In this document: one piece after another, positions 33,882 through 43,860 of the stretch
Layout: each line of letters starts with the position of its first letter
Position numbering within the stretch: the first letter of the stretch is position 1
Assembly (NCBI RefSeq): GCF_963678635.1
Contig: NC_087067.1
Span: forward strand, 59,816,594-59,880,593
Length of the DNA: 64,000 nucleotides
Origin: Symsagittifera roscoffensis
Lineage: Eukaryota > Xenacoelomorpha > Acoela > Convolutidae
Direction of reading: 5' to 3'
Translations under genes and position numbers: made by a program
Notes under the pieces: generated by a model
What the model was told of the DNA's origin: nothing
The model's database searches: none
The model's input: the letters and a program-made list of their open reading frames with translations, nothing else

Positions 33882-36800
33882 TCATCTCGCACTCTTCGTC
33901 TTGGAGGTACTGCACCCTGAAGTACTAGATACGGCAAACTGTCTCAACAGTTCCTCTTCATCATCGGAGCTAATCACAATCTCCTCCCAAGCCTTCAGCT
34001 GTTCATAGGATCGCATCCATTCTCTTTGCTCTTCAACCTCTTTGCCTGGTTGGGTAGTGCCTTCACCCTAGATTCCCGGTTCAAACAAAAGGAGTTGTGC
34101 AGGCTCAAGCTCACGTTCTTCGCCAGGTCCTCCTCTAGTATCGATTCCCTCGCTTTGGTATTGTCTCTAGACATTTTACCCACTCTCTTCCATCCTGTCG
34201 TGATCGCATTACGATGGGTTAACAGGGGTCTCTTGAAAGCTTCCGGCCCAATCTCGGCCTGGAATTGTCGATACTCCTTTTGATGCTTTCTCATGTGATC
34301 TTTCGTTGTCATGTACAACCAAGACGTCAGTGTCGCCCGAAACCATGGAAAGTACCTCAAACGGCTCCAGACGTGTCTGACTTCCGTTGGTATGGCGAAT
34401 ACCTTGCACGCAGTCTCAAACAACTCGAGTCTCCTGCTGTAGTCTATCGCGTATATTGACTCAGCCGTTGGCGTCGTCGCTTCCCGATACTTCGTTATAT
34501 TCTCTTCTATCCATCTCAGAGCCAACATCGTACTCACTACTAAGAGCGTCACCTTCTGTCGGTGATCCGGTAGTCCGATCGACCGGATTTCTTCCATATC
34601 CCACACCAGGCAAAGGTTCTTGTGATCTGGATACCACACCGTTTGCGCCAAACAGTGGCATGGGCATTCTCCATGGGTGATCTCAATGTTCCTGAGGTTA
34701 CGCTCCCCCGAGGCTTCCAAGAGGGGCTCAAGCTCCATCATTTTCTCATGCATCGTGTCGTTATCTTCCAGGTTTGGAGCACTTCCCACAGGTTTTCCGA
34801 TCACGTTTTGTCTCTCGTGATCGCTTGTGTTCTCTCTCTCCAACTTCAAAAGTTCTTCTCCCCAGATTTCACTCAAGTCATCTCTCAATTCTTTTGGTAC
34901 TGTCCCTCTGATTTTTCTCAACAACTTGTGCGGTGATGCGATATCCGAGCCAACCTCACGCACTTGGGCACTGAGAAGGCCTTGTCCACCAGTACTCTCT
35001 GGCTGGATGCTTCCACCATCGCCATGTGCAGTGGGTAGTGGCTTCCGCACAAGTTGGCCATCATTGACCCTATCAGGGATTTTGCGTTCAATGGCAGGCC
35101 ATGAGCTTCGCTCATGGGAAATTCCATTTCCGCCTCGAGACCAACCTTCCAGCTCCGGATGTGTTTTTGAGTCACCTGCAACACCCCAGGCCATGATTCT
35201 ACGCTCAACGCCGTCACTAAATGATGTTCAGACTCTAGTCTTTAAGTGACTGCAGACTACACATTCTCGAGAAGAATCCGAGAGCTGTCGCTATATTCAC
35301 CGTGGTTCTCGCGTAACACTCCGCTACTATTTGCACTTCACTTTTCTCCCTTTCTGTGATGTCTTCGAACCAAGTGACCAGGTCTTCTTTTTGAAATGAC
35401 AGTATTCTGACGCATGACCGTCCATCGCAGGTGTGCTCTCCGTTTCCACACGTCGAATCCAGACAGCTACCCGGCTCCAATTTCTTTGCTGACCCGGGAT
35501 TGCTCGTCTTTTCGCCTGGCTCTTGCATCTGAGGTGAGATTAGCTTATGCAGCACACTCAACTTTGCCAGATCTTCATCTTCCGTTGGTGCTAACCTCAC
35601 TCGCTCGGTTGTTTCCTCGATCAGACTCGCGTGGGGATGTGGACACCAGGAGGGTCTCAGTAGCTTCCATACCACTCCCAAGTTCGTGGTTAACAAGCCA
35701 TTTCCATCGCCCATGTTCACTTCAACTCTCTTGTTTGAGCGCGGTATGCTTACCACCTCGGGTGTTTTCTCAAGAATCAGGCCCAAGCTCTGCCCCTCTT
35801 TTTCCACCGCGTCTATTTCCATTATTCTTTCTGTCCAAAACTTCAGTAGCTCCACTACCTCATGGTTTCTGTGGGCGCCTCCAGTTTCCGAGTCTAAGAA
35901 GGGGTTGTAGGCTATTCCCATCACTCCCGACACATATTGGTATTCCCCCTTCTCGCTGAGTCTCGAGTACTGCTCTGACGAGGCGAGGTTACGGTGAACA
36001 TCATGTTCTTCTTCGAACTTCTTATTATAAAACCTCCGCACCTCGTCTAGTTTTCTGTGGTTCTCTAGGGATAGTCTGGAACCATCTTCCTTTTCTATTC
36101 CTGTACTCTGATACACGTTCAAGATGATCGTTGAGACTCTTTTTTCCATGGTTTTACTTCCGCTTGCTCTCTGGTGGCATGCCAGGATGGTGCTATCAGA
36201 CATCATTGACATTATCCATCTCAAGAAACATGTGGCATCCTTTCTTCTAGCCAGGCTCAAGCCTGAATTGTCCCTGGCTACGTGTTGCATCAGTGCCTGA
36301 TACACACCTAGCTTCTTGCTTCCCAACTTCAGCCTGTCATACGAGGTCAATGTCTCCAACTCTATTCCCACCAGACTCCAGGTGAACATTAATTGTCCTG
36401 CAGTTCTAACGAAGGGATTCACCACTAATGGCGGTGATGATGAGGGTGTCCTCATTGCTTCTTCAAAATGATCCTTCAACAAACTCTGCCAGGACCTCTT
36501 CAGATGATTTGCCATTTCTATCTTATTAACCTCGGCTTTTTGCTGGGTGGCCCAATTGCGTCGCTTGCGAGCTACTCCACTGTCCAACTTCTTCCAGCAG
36601 TCCTCCATTTCTTTCAATGCTTCGAGGGCCACCCACCACGTCCGGGAAGTGTTCCTCGTCTTGTTCCTCTCCAATGGATCACTCGTCACTTGCTTGCCCG
36701 TGGCCTGGTGTGCCTTCGAGATCCATTCTTTGCCGACATCCACTTCCCATGTCTGTCCGTTCGTTGAACCTCTCTTTACGTTTATCCTCTGAGGCTTGAA

Positions 36801-37202
36801 GTCTTCCTCCGATGTCGAACTGGTGGAAGCCTCTATTTCCCTCTCTACTTCAAGTGGTCTTCTGAGCTCCGAGCTGCTCTTGTATGCCGCCGTCTTGCAT
36901 CGAGCCAAAACCATGGGCGCCGTCTCTCTCAAGTTTCCTTCCGAAACAGCATCCACTGAAGGACTACCCAATCCTTCTACTTCTCTCTTCCTCTTGCGAG
37001 TCTTCACATCTCTGCTTGAGGGTGTTGTGGCTATCATCACTGATTCGACCTCTCTGTCCAATCCTTCCAACTCTTGCCTCCCCCCTGCTCGAGCCTTAAG
37101 GATATTAGTACTTTTAATCATATTACTAGTCCCAACCTTATACCTTTTTTCATCATCAACCCGACTTTTCCGACTGGCTTGTCGCAGTAGGCACACTGCC
37201 AC
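33882..37202 (-). pseudogene. Copy C third gene: C-terminal part
   Basis: Two long frames, 37202-35235 (655 codons) and 35194-33995 (399 codons), then a shifted tail ending WEEIVISSDDEEELLRQF...SAR at 33882. The first begins Lys/Arg-rich (KTRKRKR, a possible nuclear signal) and continues with a mainly helical region. The second has a compact Cys/His cluster, ECPCHC...H...C, near residues 174-193, a possible zinc site, and ends with LHNSFCLNRES. B keeps parts of both with conserved protein sequence. No family is recognised. At least two frame breaks relative to B suggest that the copy is no longer fully functional, or that the region has more than one gene. Confidence 0.6.
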
Positions 37203-38918
37203 TTCGATCCTTGGTGTGGGTGGATGTCGCCCACTCGGAGCAGGAGGCGTCCTAGATGCGCGGTGATCCTAAGGCGCCTTGACAAAAACCCGGCGTCTGA
37301 TTTCTTTTTATCTACAGTTTTTTGTTTCAGAGTAGAGCTGTCCTCACATTTTTCTTCTCTGGCCTTCGATCGCGAATTCCTCAGCTCTACCAGCTTGTTC
37401 AGCAGCTCTTTTCTCGCTTTCTCATCCAGGCCCGTTCCTATCAGGAGCGGTTCTCCAAACCTTACGACTATGTCCCACAGTTCCTTCTTGAATTTGTCCA
37501 GCGTCGTCTCGCTGCCTACTTCTTGATTGAATTCTTCTAAGAACTCCTGCCAAGCATCGTCCTTCAGAGATCCCAGGAACATGTCCCTGTTCCCTTCGAA
37601 TGTGTTCTTTTCCCTTTCCTCCGAGCTCAAGAGTAACATCCCCATATTGAAGGTCTCACCTGCCAGTGGCAATTCCAGGTTCTTCCGGGGGGACGGATTC
37701 AGAGGTGGTGTGGCAGTATCTGCCCAATTCTCTTCGCTCAAGTCTTTCAACAGCTCTTGAGTGGTGAGCTCCTCCCCTGATGGCCCTGGTTCAGGCGTAT
37801 TCCCTATTTCCATGTCTTCACCGGCTTCACTGAGAGTTTCATCCATACTCTCTTCTTCTGACTCATTTCTCGTGTCCAGGCGTGTCCACTGACAGTGGTG
37901 ATGGTGTCGTAGGGTCCAGTTTCTTGCATTCCGTCAGGGCTACATGCAGTTGACCTGCTGCATCTAGTTCTTTTCCCTCCTGTCTCATTTCTACCTGTTC
38001 TAAGCCATAGGGTGCCTTATATTTTCTCTTTGCAAATTTCATGTCGTCCAACAATGCGACGTGCCCCTCCATCATGATCATCCTGCCATCATCCCATATG
38101 GGTAGCATGTTCTCAAGTCCCTCCTGCTCAAGAGCTCTCAAGACCTTTCGCACCTCATATCCGGGGGGCTGCGAATCTCTCCTCTTTTTCGCTTGCGTCG
38201 TCCACGAATTTACCTTCGCCTCGCTAGTATGGAAGTAGACTGCCGCCGTGTAGCCGATGAACAGGGGGTCCCAGCCATCAGTGAAATACTTCTGCATTTC
38301 CTCCGTCGTCATCCTTGCCATTATGGAGGGAACTACCAAGGGACTGTTCATTCCCAAGGTCATCCTCCTGACTATCGGGAACTCAGGCATGGTGGCTGGG
38401 AGAATTTCTTTCTCCATTATGGTCTCCAGCTCCCTCTTGACCAGTGCAAAGCACTCCTTCCAGGCAGGAATTCTCAAGATCTCTCGTCCGTCTGCCGTCA
38501 ATGGATTCAAGTTCCAAAACTTGGGATACATTTCAATGGGGCCCTCTCGCTTGCCTCCCATTCTAAACTGCATTTGTCCCCTGAAATTGTACACTATCAG
38601 CTCGGCATTTTTCACTTTTCCAAAGAGTACCGTGTTGCTCATACGCGCTCTGAGCACCTCCTGCTGACACCAATTTAGTGCCGTCCCATCCAGTATACTG
38701 ATAAGGCTCAAGTGCGTCACAGAGTGACGATATGTTGTCACCAGGGGATCTGGGAACGCATACGTCACTGCTGGACCATAAATGCAGGTCACCACCTCCT
38801 CTAGACCCCGGATTATCCCCATTGGGTCCGACCTCATTGCCAGGCATAGGTCCGTCAACAGAGGCATCCCTATTCGTCTTCTTCCATTCTTCTCTTGAGG
38901 TTGGATTCTCATCTTCAC
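37118..38918 (-). pseudogene. Copy C third gene: central part, unknown function
   Basis: Frames 38918-37863 (351 codons) and 37846-37118 (242 codons). The first overlaps the end of the SGNH frame, where a shift must lie near 38900. It contains PEFPIVRRMTLGMNSP and a DDGRMIMMEGHV stretch. Copy A shows the equivalents in the same order. The second is acidic, then basic, and ends with a CAYC pair that could be half a zinc site. I do not recognise a family for either. A kept order in A and C argues that this is one long protein in the intact element. Confidence 0.55.
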
Positions 38919-41772
38919 CCGTCATGTGCCGATTCTGCATCATGAGGTATTGCACTAACAACGTCTTCAACCCTGCGGCACACTTGTAGGAGCTGGTTTC
39001 AATGCTCGAGTGGACTCTCCCCATGGACAGAGGCTCTCCATATTCCATTAATCGATGAAACGACACCAATTCCCCATGGGTCAAGAGTACTAGTGCCAGG
39101 TACCCATCAACTCGAAGTGTCTCCACTCCTCGACTAAACATGTATGCTGGGCCCATGTTGAACAAGTATCTGGGGTAAACCAAATACAAAGCCAAGAGCA
39201 GGCTGATGGGCATGCCCAGTATCTCCTGCACGAAGGCTCCAAAGATAGTCGCCGTGGTGCCGAACATTCCTGCCATGAATTCCTTCTCCCAGCAAGGACT
39301 CAAGAACTTGAGAATCTCATAATCCCTCCTTGTCCTCAATTCAGCCTTGGTGTGCTCTCTCCAGAACCCTCCAATCGTCACTTCATTGGCGGCCGAGACA
39401 AATCTAGCCACCGTCATGTCTCTTGTTTCGGCCAGCTCTAGTTGTTTCTCCAGAAAACTCCAGACTTGTTTCACGAGGGGTGGTGCTTCCTCCCTCGTCT
39501 TGTTCGTGGCGTTCTCCAGCCTTGGTGTCAAGAATGGCCACCAGCCATTCTCTTGAGTCAAGCGATATTTCATCGATTCTAACTGCTTTTCCGTCTCGGC
39601 CACATTTCTTCTCTCGTTACTGGGACCTCTAGTCTTGCTGGTGGAATTTGTGATCTTCACATCCATACTCCGAAACCACAAGCTGGCCGTCAATTGGCTT
39701 ATCGCCGGGTGATCGTCCCCGATGACTTGGCTGAACTTAAGTTGCCTGGCAAAGTTCGATATCTCTAGCAGGAGTAACTCGTCCAATACGATCAGGATAT
39801 CGGCTAGTCCGTAAAAGCCCCTCAGTGCATGAGATATGTCCGCCCATGCCGCCGCCAATTCTGACTTGCGAAGCCTCAGGTTCGATGGCTCCAACTCCCG
39901 ATTGGGGGCTGCCATTAGAATCCGCCATTCATTCCCTTCTGCTATTAGGATCAAGACCGCGTACACGAATTGTAGGGCGGGTGGCATATTCGCGTATCCA
40001 GGGGATGTGGTAAACACCACCTTCGTCTTGGACCCAAATCTCGAGACAACATTCTCTTGTACTTCATTCATCGCCGCAAACAACGCCTGAATGGCTTCCC
40101 ATATCTTCCTCGATGTCGGAATCTCATTGCCCTTCAGTTGCTCAAGAAGTCCCATCGCGTGCAGGTGATCATTCATTCCTGCAAACAATAGCAGCTCAGG
40201 TTCACAGGGCATCTCCGACTTTATTGCCACCATCAGAGTTAACATCTGGTTCAATTCAGCTCCTGGCAAAGAGTATATCAGAGTCTCCGGCCAGAACAAC
40301 TTGGGAGACGTTCCTTCGAAGTCCGATCCCGCCACAATGACTACTCTCGCAGCAGCTGGATCTGCTCTATCATAAACTGCCAAGGTTTTGGCCAGTTGGG
40401 TGCTGCCACAGGGCTTCCCGTACCTGGGATCTTCCGCCAATTTCGAGCCTTCGTAAGCGGCATCCGGCAATTCCATTCCCCCCGGATTGAGTAGCTTGTC
40501 TACCACTTTCAACTGTGCCGGGGTCGCCAACCTGATCCTGGCGATGCTCGTTCGGTGCTTGGGGGATTCTGCTATAAGTCCAGGACTCCCCAGCAGCTTG
40601 AGAGGTCTGTAGTTAATGGGTCCCATGATCGCTTTTGTGGGAATTCCAGTCAGGTCTGTTGTCTCCATCAATTTCGTTCTCGAGAAGTGCGCCTCATGAG
40701 CTTTCAACCAGTCCACGCAATGATGTCTATTTAAATCCTCGTGCGACACTCGTTCAATCCCCAGGGTTTCCGCCAATTCTCGCCTGCATTCCAAACTCTC
40801 TAGGTCCAGTTCTTTCACCTTCTCAGGATATCTCAAGCGAGCGGTCTCCATAGACCTCTTTTCCCGCTTGCTCTCTGCCACTACCACTGAGGATATCGCC
40901 GAACCTGGAGGTGTTGGTGACGTCACCTCCTCAGACTCCATTGACGTGGCACTCTGCAATCGGGTCTGGTTGATCCTCGAACTGTCTCTAGTGTCAACTC
41001 TCGTTCCCAAGCGACCAGACAAGGCCCTTGAGGCAAGGAATGGTGGGTTCGGAGGTGGTCCTAATGTGAATTGGGCTGTCTCCAGCAGATCCGCCTCTAG
41101 CGTGTTTATGTGTTCCTGGAAGACGTCGTTCAGCCACTCCGCTCCCCTTGGCCTATCGAAATGGATTCCATCATTGGAGGTGTCTTCAGGGAATCCCTTT
41201 TTCTCCATGCGCTCCGCTACGTCCAACAGTCTGACAGGAAGCACACTCTTCCGGTGTATGTCTCGGATCACCTTGTTTAGGTTCCGCACCTTCTCGTTCA
41301 TCTCCAAGGCGTGCTGATCAAACATCATGTTGTAGGGGACCGTACATACCGTCAGCAGGATGGGGTCCATCTGGATCCTCAGCTCCTCAAGAAGGCAGCT
41401 CATCTTGTCATACAGCCTCGTTATTTTCCTCGCTTCTCCCCTTGATAAATCGTTAGTCCCGATCATCAGGGTCACCGTGTATACTTTAGTCATCCCTAGC
41501 ATGTCAAGGGTTGCCAACATCTGTGGCGTGGCAGCTCCAGCGAAACTCAAGATTCCTGTCTGCCAATGCGATTGGATCCGGGTCAACACCCGCACCAGGC
41601 TGTCCCCTACGATTAGGTGAACTGCACCCTCTGGCACACGAGGTGGCGCAAGATACTCCACCCAGGCTGCATCATGGAAGCAGTCCCTCCTGGCTCCCTG
41701 TTCCGCACTCCAATCCAGCCGATTGTGCCTGTGGTACCTCTTCTCTGTATTTTTCTTATAGCTCGAGATCAC
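38563..41772 (-). CDS. Copy C third gene: SGNH (GDSL) esterase-like protein with two modules
   Basis: 1069 open codons. Module 1 (residues ~50-215) has all four SGNH blocks: VGDS (Ser58), FAGA (Gly79), IGTND (Gly105, Asn107) and DGIH (Asp201, His204), the expected catalytic Ser, oxyanion Gly/Asn and Asp-His. Such enzymes hydrolyse acyl esters of lipids, sugars or proteins; the substrate is unknown. Module 2 (~472-640) has AGSDF, FAGMNDH (Asn534) and SPGYANMP but no DxxH. A hydrophobic stretch near residues 830-870 could be membrane-associated. The frame is in phase with the upstream coiled coil, separated by a TGA at 41818, so the real protein is longer at its N-terminus. The true C-terminus shifts frame near 38900. 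Confidence 0.8.
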   Translation of the reverse strand: MISSYKKNTEKRYHRHNRLDWSAEQGARRDCFHDAAWVEYLAPPRVPEGAVHLIVGDSLVRVLTRIQSHWQTGILSFAGAATPQMLATLDMLGMTKVYTVTLMIGTNDLSRGEARKITRLYDKMSCLLEELRIQMDPILLTVCTVPYNMMFDQHALEMNEKVRNLNKVIRDIHRKSVLPVRLLDVAERMEKKGFPEDTSNDGIHFDRPRGAEWLNDVFQEHINTLEADLLETAQFTLGPPPNPPFLASRALSGRLGTRVDTRDSSRINQTRLQSATSMESEEVTSPTPPGSAISSVVVAESKREKRSMETARLRYPEKVKELDLESLECRRELAETLGIERVSHEDLNRHHCVDWLKAHEAHFSRTKLMETTDLTGIPTKAIMGPINYRPLKLLGSPGLIAESPKHRTSIARIRLATPAQLKVVDKLLNPGGMELPDAAYEGSKLAEDPRYGKPCGSTQLAKTLAVYDRADPAAARVVIVAGSDFEGTSPKLFWPETLIYSLPGAELNQMLTLMVAIKSEMPCEPELLLFAGMNDHLHAMGLLEQLKGNEIPTSRKIWEAIQALFAAMNEVQENVVSRFGSKTKVVFTTSPGYANMPPALQFVYAVLILIAEGNEWRILMAAPNRELEPSNLRLRKSELAAAWADISHALRGFYGLADILIVLDELLLLEISNFARQLKFSQVIGDDHPAISQLTASLWFRSMDVKITNSTSKTRGPSNERRNVAETEKQLESMKYRLTQENGWWPFLTPRLENATNKTREEAPPLVKQVWSFLEKQLELAETRDMTVARFVSAANEVTIGGFWREHTKAELRTRRDYEILKFLSPCWEKEFMAGMFGTTATIFGAFVQEILGMPISLLLALYLVYPRYLFNMGPAYMFSRGVETLRVDGYLALVLLTHGELVSFHRLMEYGEPLSMGRVHSSIETSSYKCAAGLKTLLVQYLMMQNRHMTGEDENPTSREEWKKTNRDASVDGPMPGNEVGPNGDNPGSRGGGDLHLWSSSDVCVPRSPGDNISSLCDALEPYQYTGWDGTKLVSAGGAQSAYEQHGTLWKSEKCRADSVQFQGTNAV

Positions 41773-42853
41773 GACGCTTCTGACCGGCTGTTCCCTCCAT
41801 GTTGGGGGAAGCTCCGGTCATGCCGATCTTTCACGGTTTTTCTGCTGTAACTTCTCGCTTAGCTCTTTCAGGCGCGATGAGCCGCCACTCACCTGACTGT
41901 CACTCGAGGTCGAGGTTGGGGTATATCCCGGCAGCACCACATCCATTAGTGGACGTACAGGTTGTGTCTCTAGGCTACGCAAGGAAGGCGTTGCGTCATT
42001 CGGTATCCAGACCTCCAACCCTTCACTCATGTGTTCTCTGGCCTCGCGGTCAAGGTTGAACCGTCCTCTTGCCCTGAGATCTTCATCCACCTCCATGCGC
42101 GACTCTGGCCTCGAGCTGGTCACCACTCGCTCCTTTGGCCTTGCTCCCTTCTGTGCGTCAAGCTCGCGTTGTCGCTGTTCTATTCATTCCAACTCCGACT
42201 TCAGTTGATCACGATTCGCGGCGTTCTCCAGCACCCTTAGTTCCTGCTAATGTTCAACTTTTAGCATCTCAAGTAACCTCAGAGTCTGATCTCGCTCGTT
42301 GACTGCCTGGTCTCTCTCCAGCTGAATCTTCTCCCGATCCAGCTTTGCCTGATCCCGATCGAGGTTCGCCTTATTCCTTTCCTTCTGCGCCTTCTCGAGC
42401 TCTTTCATTAGAACACCCAGATCCGGATATGCCTCGGTCGTCTGTTGCGCTCGCGTCATCGACGGCACCTTACTCGAGCTCTGGCCTGTGGATCTTGCTG
42501 TTGGCCTAGTTGGTAGTGGGAATTCTCCTGCGCCATGTTCGGTGTTGTTACTCAGGCCAGGATTTCTTGCCAAGTCAAAGCCCCCTACTCCTCCATCCAC
42601 ATTCCAAGACAACCATCTGGTCTGTTCTTGGTTTGATATACCCTCGGTGGTGTAGCCGATCATCAAGACAGCCTCCGTCGCAGACTCCCTGCACTCACCC
42701 TGGTCTTCCAACTGGAGGATGGCATTCAGCAGTACCGCCATTCTCTCGTCTATCTGGGTGTAGTCCAGGTCCTCAAGCGTCTGTACAGCTCATCAAGAGT
42801 GGGCTTCTTCAGGGCCGCGGGCATGGATTTCCAGAATCGGTCTGCCATTCTTT
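41773..42853 (-). pseudogene. Copy C third gene: N-terminal coiled coil
   Basis: Starts at a real ATG (42853), shared with B (55512): MADRFWKSMPAALK. A one-base deletion near 42773 shifts the frame. After GECRESATEAVLM and QTRWLSWNVDGG, a long Glu/Lys/Arg/Asp-rich heptad-like stretch (KAQKERNKANLDRDQ) predicts a coiled coil. In-frame stops stand at 42247 (TAG), near 42180 (TGA) and 41818 (TGA). All lie in the frame of the SGNH protein, so the third gene begins here. B has sense codons at the first two stops. Confidence 0.75.
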
Positions 42854-43383
42854 GCGACTTCGGGATGTATGTAGGTATGCGTTAACCAGCTCAAGAATTA
42901 CCTTCCCAACGTATATATTCACCAGCTCAAGAATTACCTAACCGACTTAAGTATTACCCAACTCAAGAATTCTCTAGAAATGTTCCCTTGCAAATACTTG
43001 CTGTAGGTGCGGATTATCGCGTGTTCAATCAAGATTTCTCTTCCTGTTCTTCGTTTGAGTGTAGTTGGATTTTCAACTTTGTTTTTCAAACTTGATCTGA
43101 AAACAGAAAGCATATTAAAACTTAACATGTCATGTTCCTAACCTAGAGACCCCCCTTCTACCAGTATGGTTGAAATCTTATCATTCTCCTTTCACTTAAA
43201 ACAATTCAATTGGAATTTCCTTAAAAACATGCAGATTCATTTTATGTTTTAGCACCGTTAATTCTTTTTAAAATTCAATTGTCATGCCAATCACATCTTA
43301 AGATCCCTTTACCTGCGCCGCACCCCAGTACCTAACTCAAGACTCCTCCCTCACACCCGACTCGATACCCCCATGTACCCGAC
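42854..43383 (-). other. Spacer between pol and third gene in C, with splice acceptor and short repeats
   Basis: Contains a pyrimidine-rich acceptor, TTTCTGTTTTCAG in element sense, at 43097-43109, and short tandem repeats (GGTAATTCTTGAGCTGG-type) at 42880-42970. B has the equivalents at 55283-55295 and 55397-55495. The spacer would be intron or 5' leader for a spliced third-gene RNA. Confidence 0.5.
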
Positions 43384-43860
43384 TCAGGCGATGCTCAAGT
43401 AGTACTTCTTGTGAAGATACACTATTATCTCAGTTTCTGCAAAGACTACATGTAGGATAGCGTACAATTCCCTCGAGCTCAGTTTGCCCCTGTTTGGGTC
43501 GTACACCGGCATTGAGACCTCCACTATTCCTCTTTAAATCATGAAGTCGCGTAGTCTTGTTAGTGCCAATATCACGTATTCGGGATCAATTGTGTTCCTG
43601 TCATTGACCCTCGTTACTAGGAAGCACAGATATTTGCCCGGGACTTGTGCCACTGACGGTGGAAGCGCTGCCATCCCTCCCAGTCCTGGTCTCTGTCTAA
43701 ACAGAAACTCTACATTCTGGTACTCTCTTTTGAAGTCAGCTTCCAATCTTGATTTGAAGCTCATGTCCGCCGTGATGCAGATCGCGCTGGTCCTGTTTGA
43801 CAGGATGAAGTCGCTATCCGTTATCATGATGTTCACCGAGTATTCATTGGGTATTTCGAA
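43384..43860 (-). pseudogene. Copy C pol C-terminus: TARG1-like macrodomain
   Basis: About 155 codons at the end of pol: TDSDFILSNRT, CITADMSFK, FKREYQNVEFLFRQ, GKYLCFLVTR, ALTRLRDFM, then VSMPVYDPNRG and ELYAILHVVFAETEI. By recalled comparison the order, spacing and many residues follow human TARG1 (OARD1), a macrodomain that binds ADP-ribose and removes it from proteins. The Gly-rich GAG loop is absent. The Lys of TARG1 is Arg in FLVTR. The Asp of its GCGLD loop is Gly here. So binding or a structural role is more likely than hydrolysis. A TAA at 43534-43536 (sense GAA in B) interrupts it. The real gene end is TGA 43386-43384. Confidence 0.6.

Noticed and set aside
34000-42100. Long plus-strand frames over the third gene of C
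   Set aside because: They mirror the minus-strand coding frames and have no recognisable motifs. The minus-strand frames are conserved in A and B; the plus-strand ones are not.
33882-42853. Envelope glycoprotein in the third gene
   Set aside because: No signal peptide, furin-type site with fusion peptide, or C-terminal membrane anchor seen. The one hydrophobic stretch is internal.
43384-43860. dUTPase at the end of pol
   Set aside because: Some retroelements carry dUTPase here, but none of its motifs are visible, whereas the whole order of blocks follows a macrodomain.
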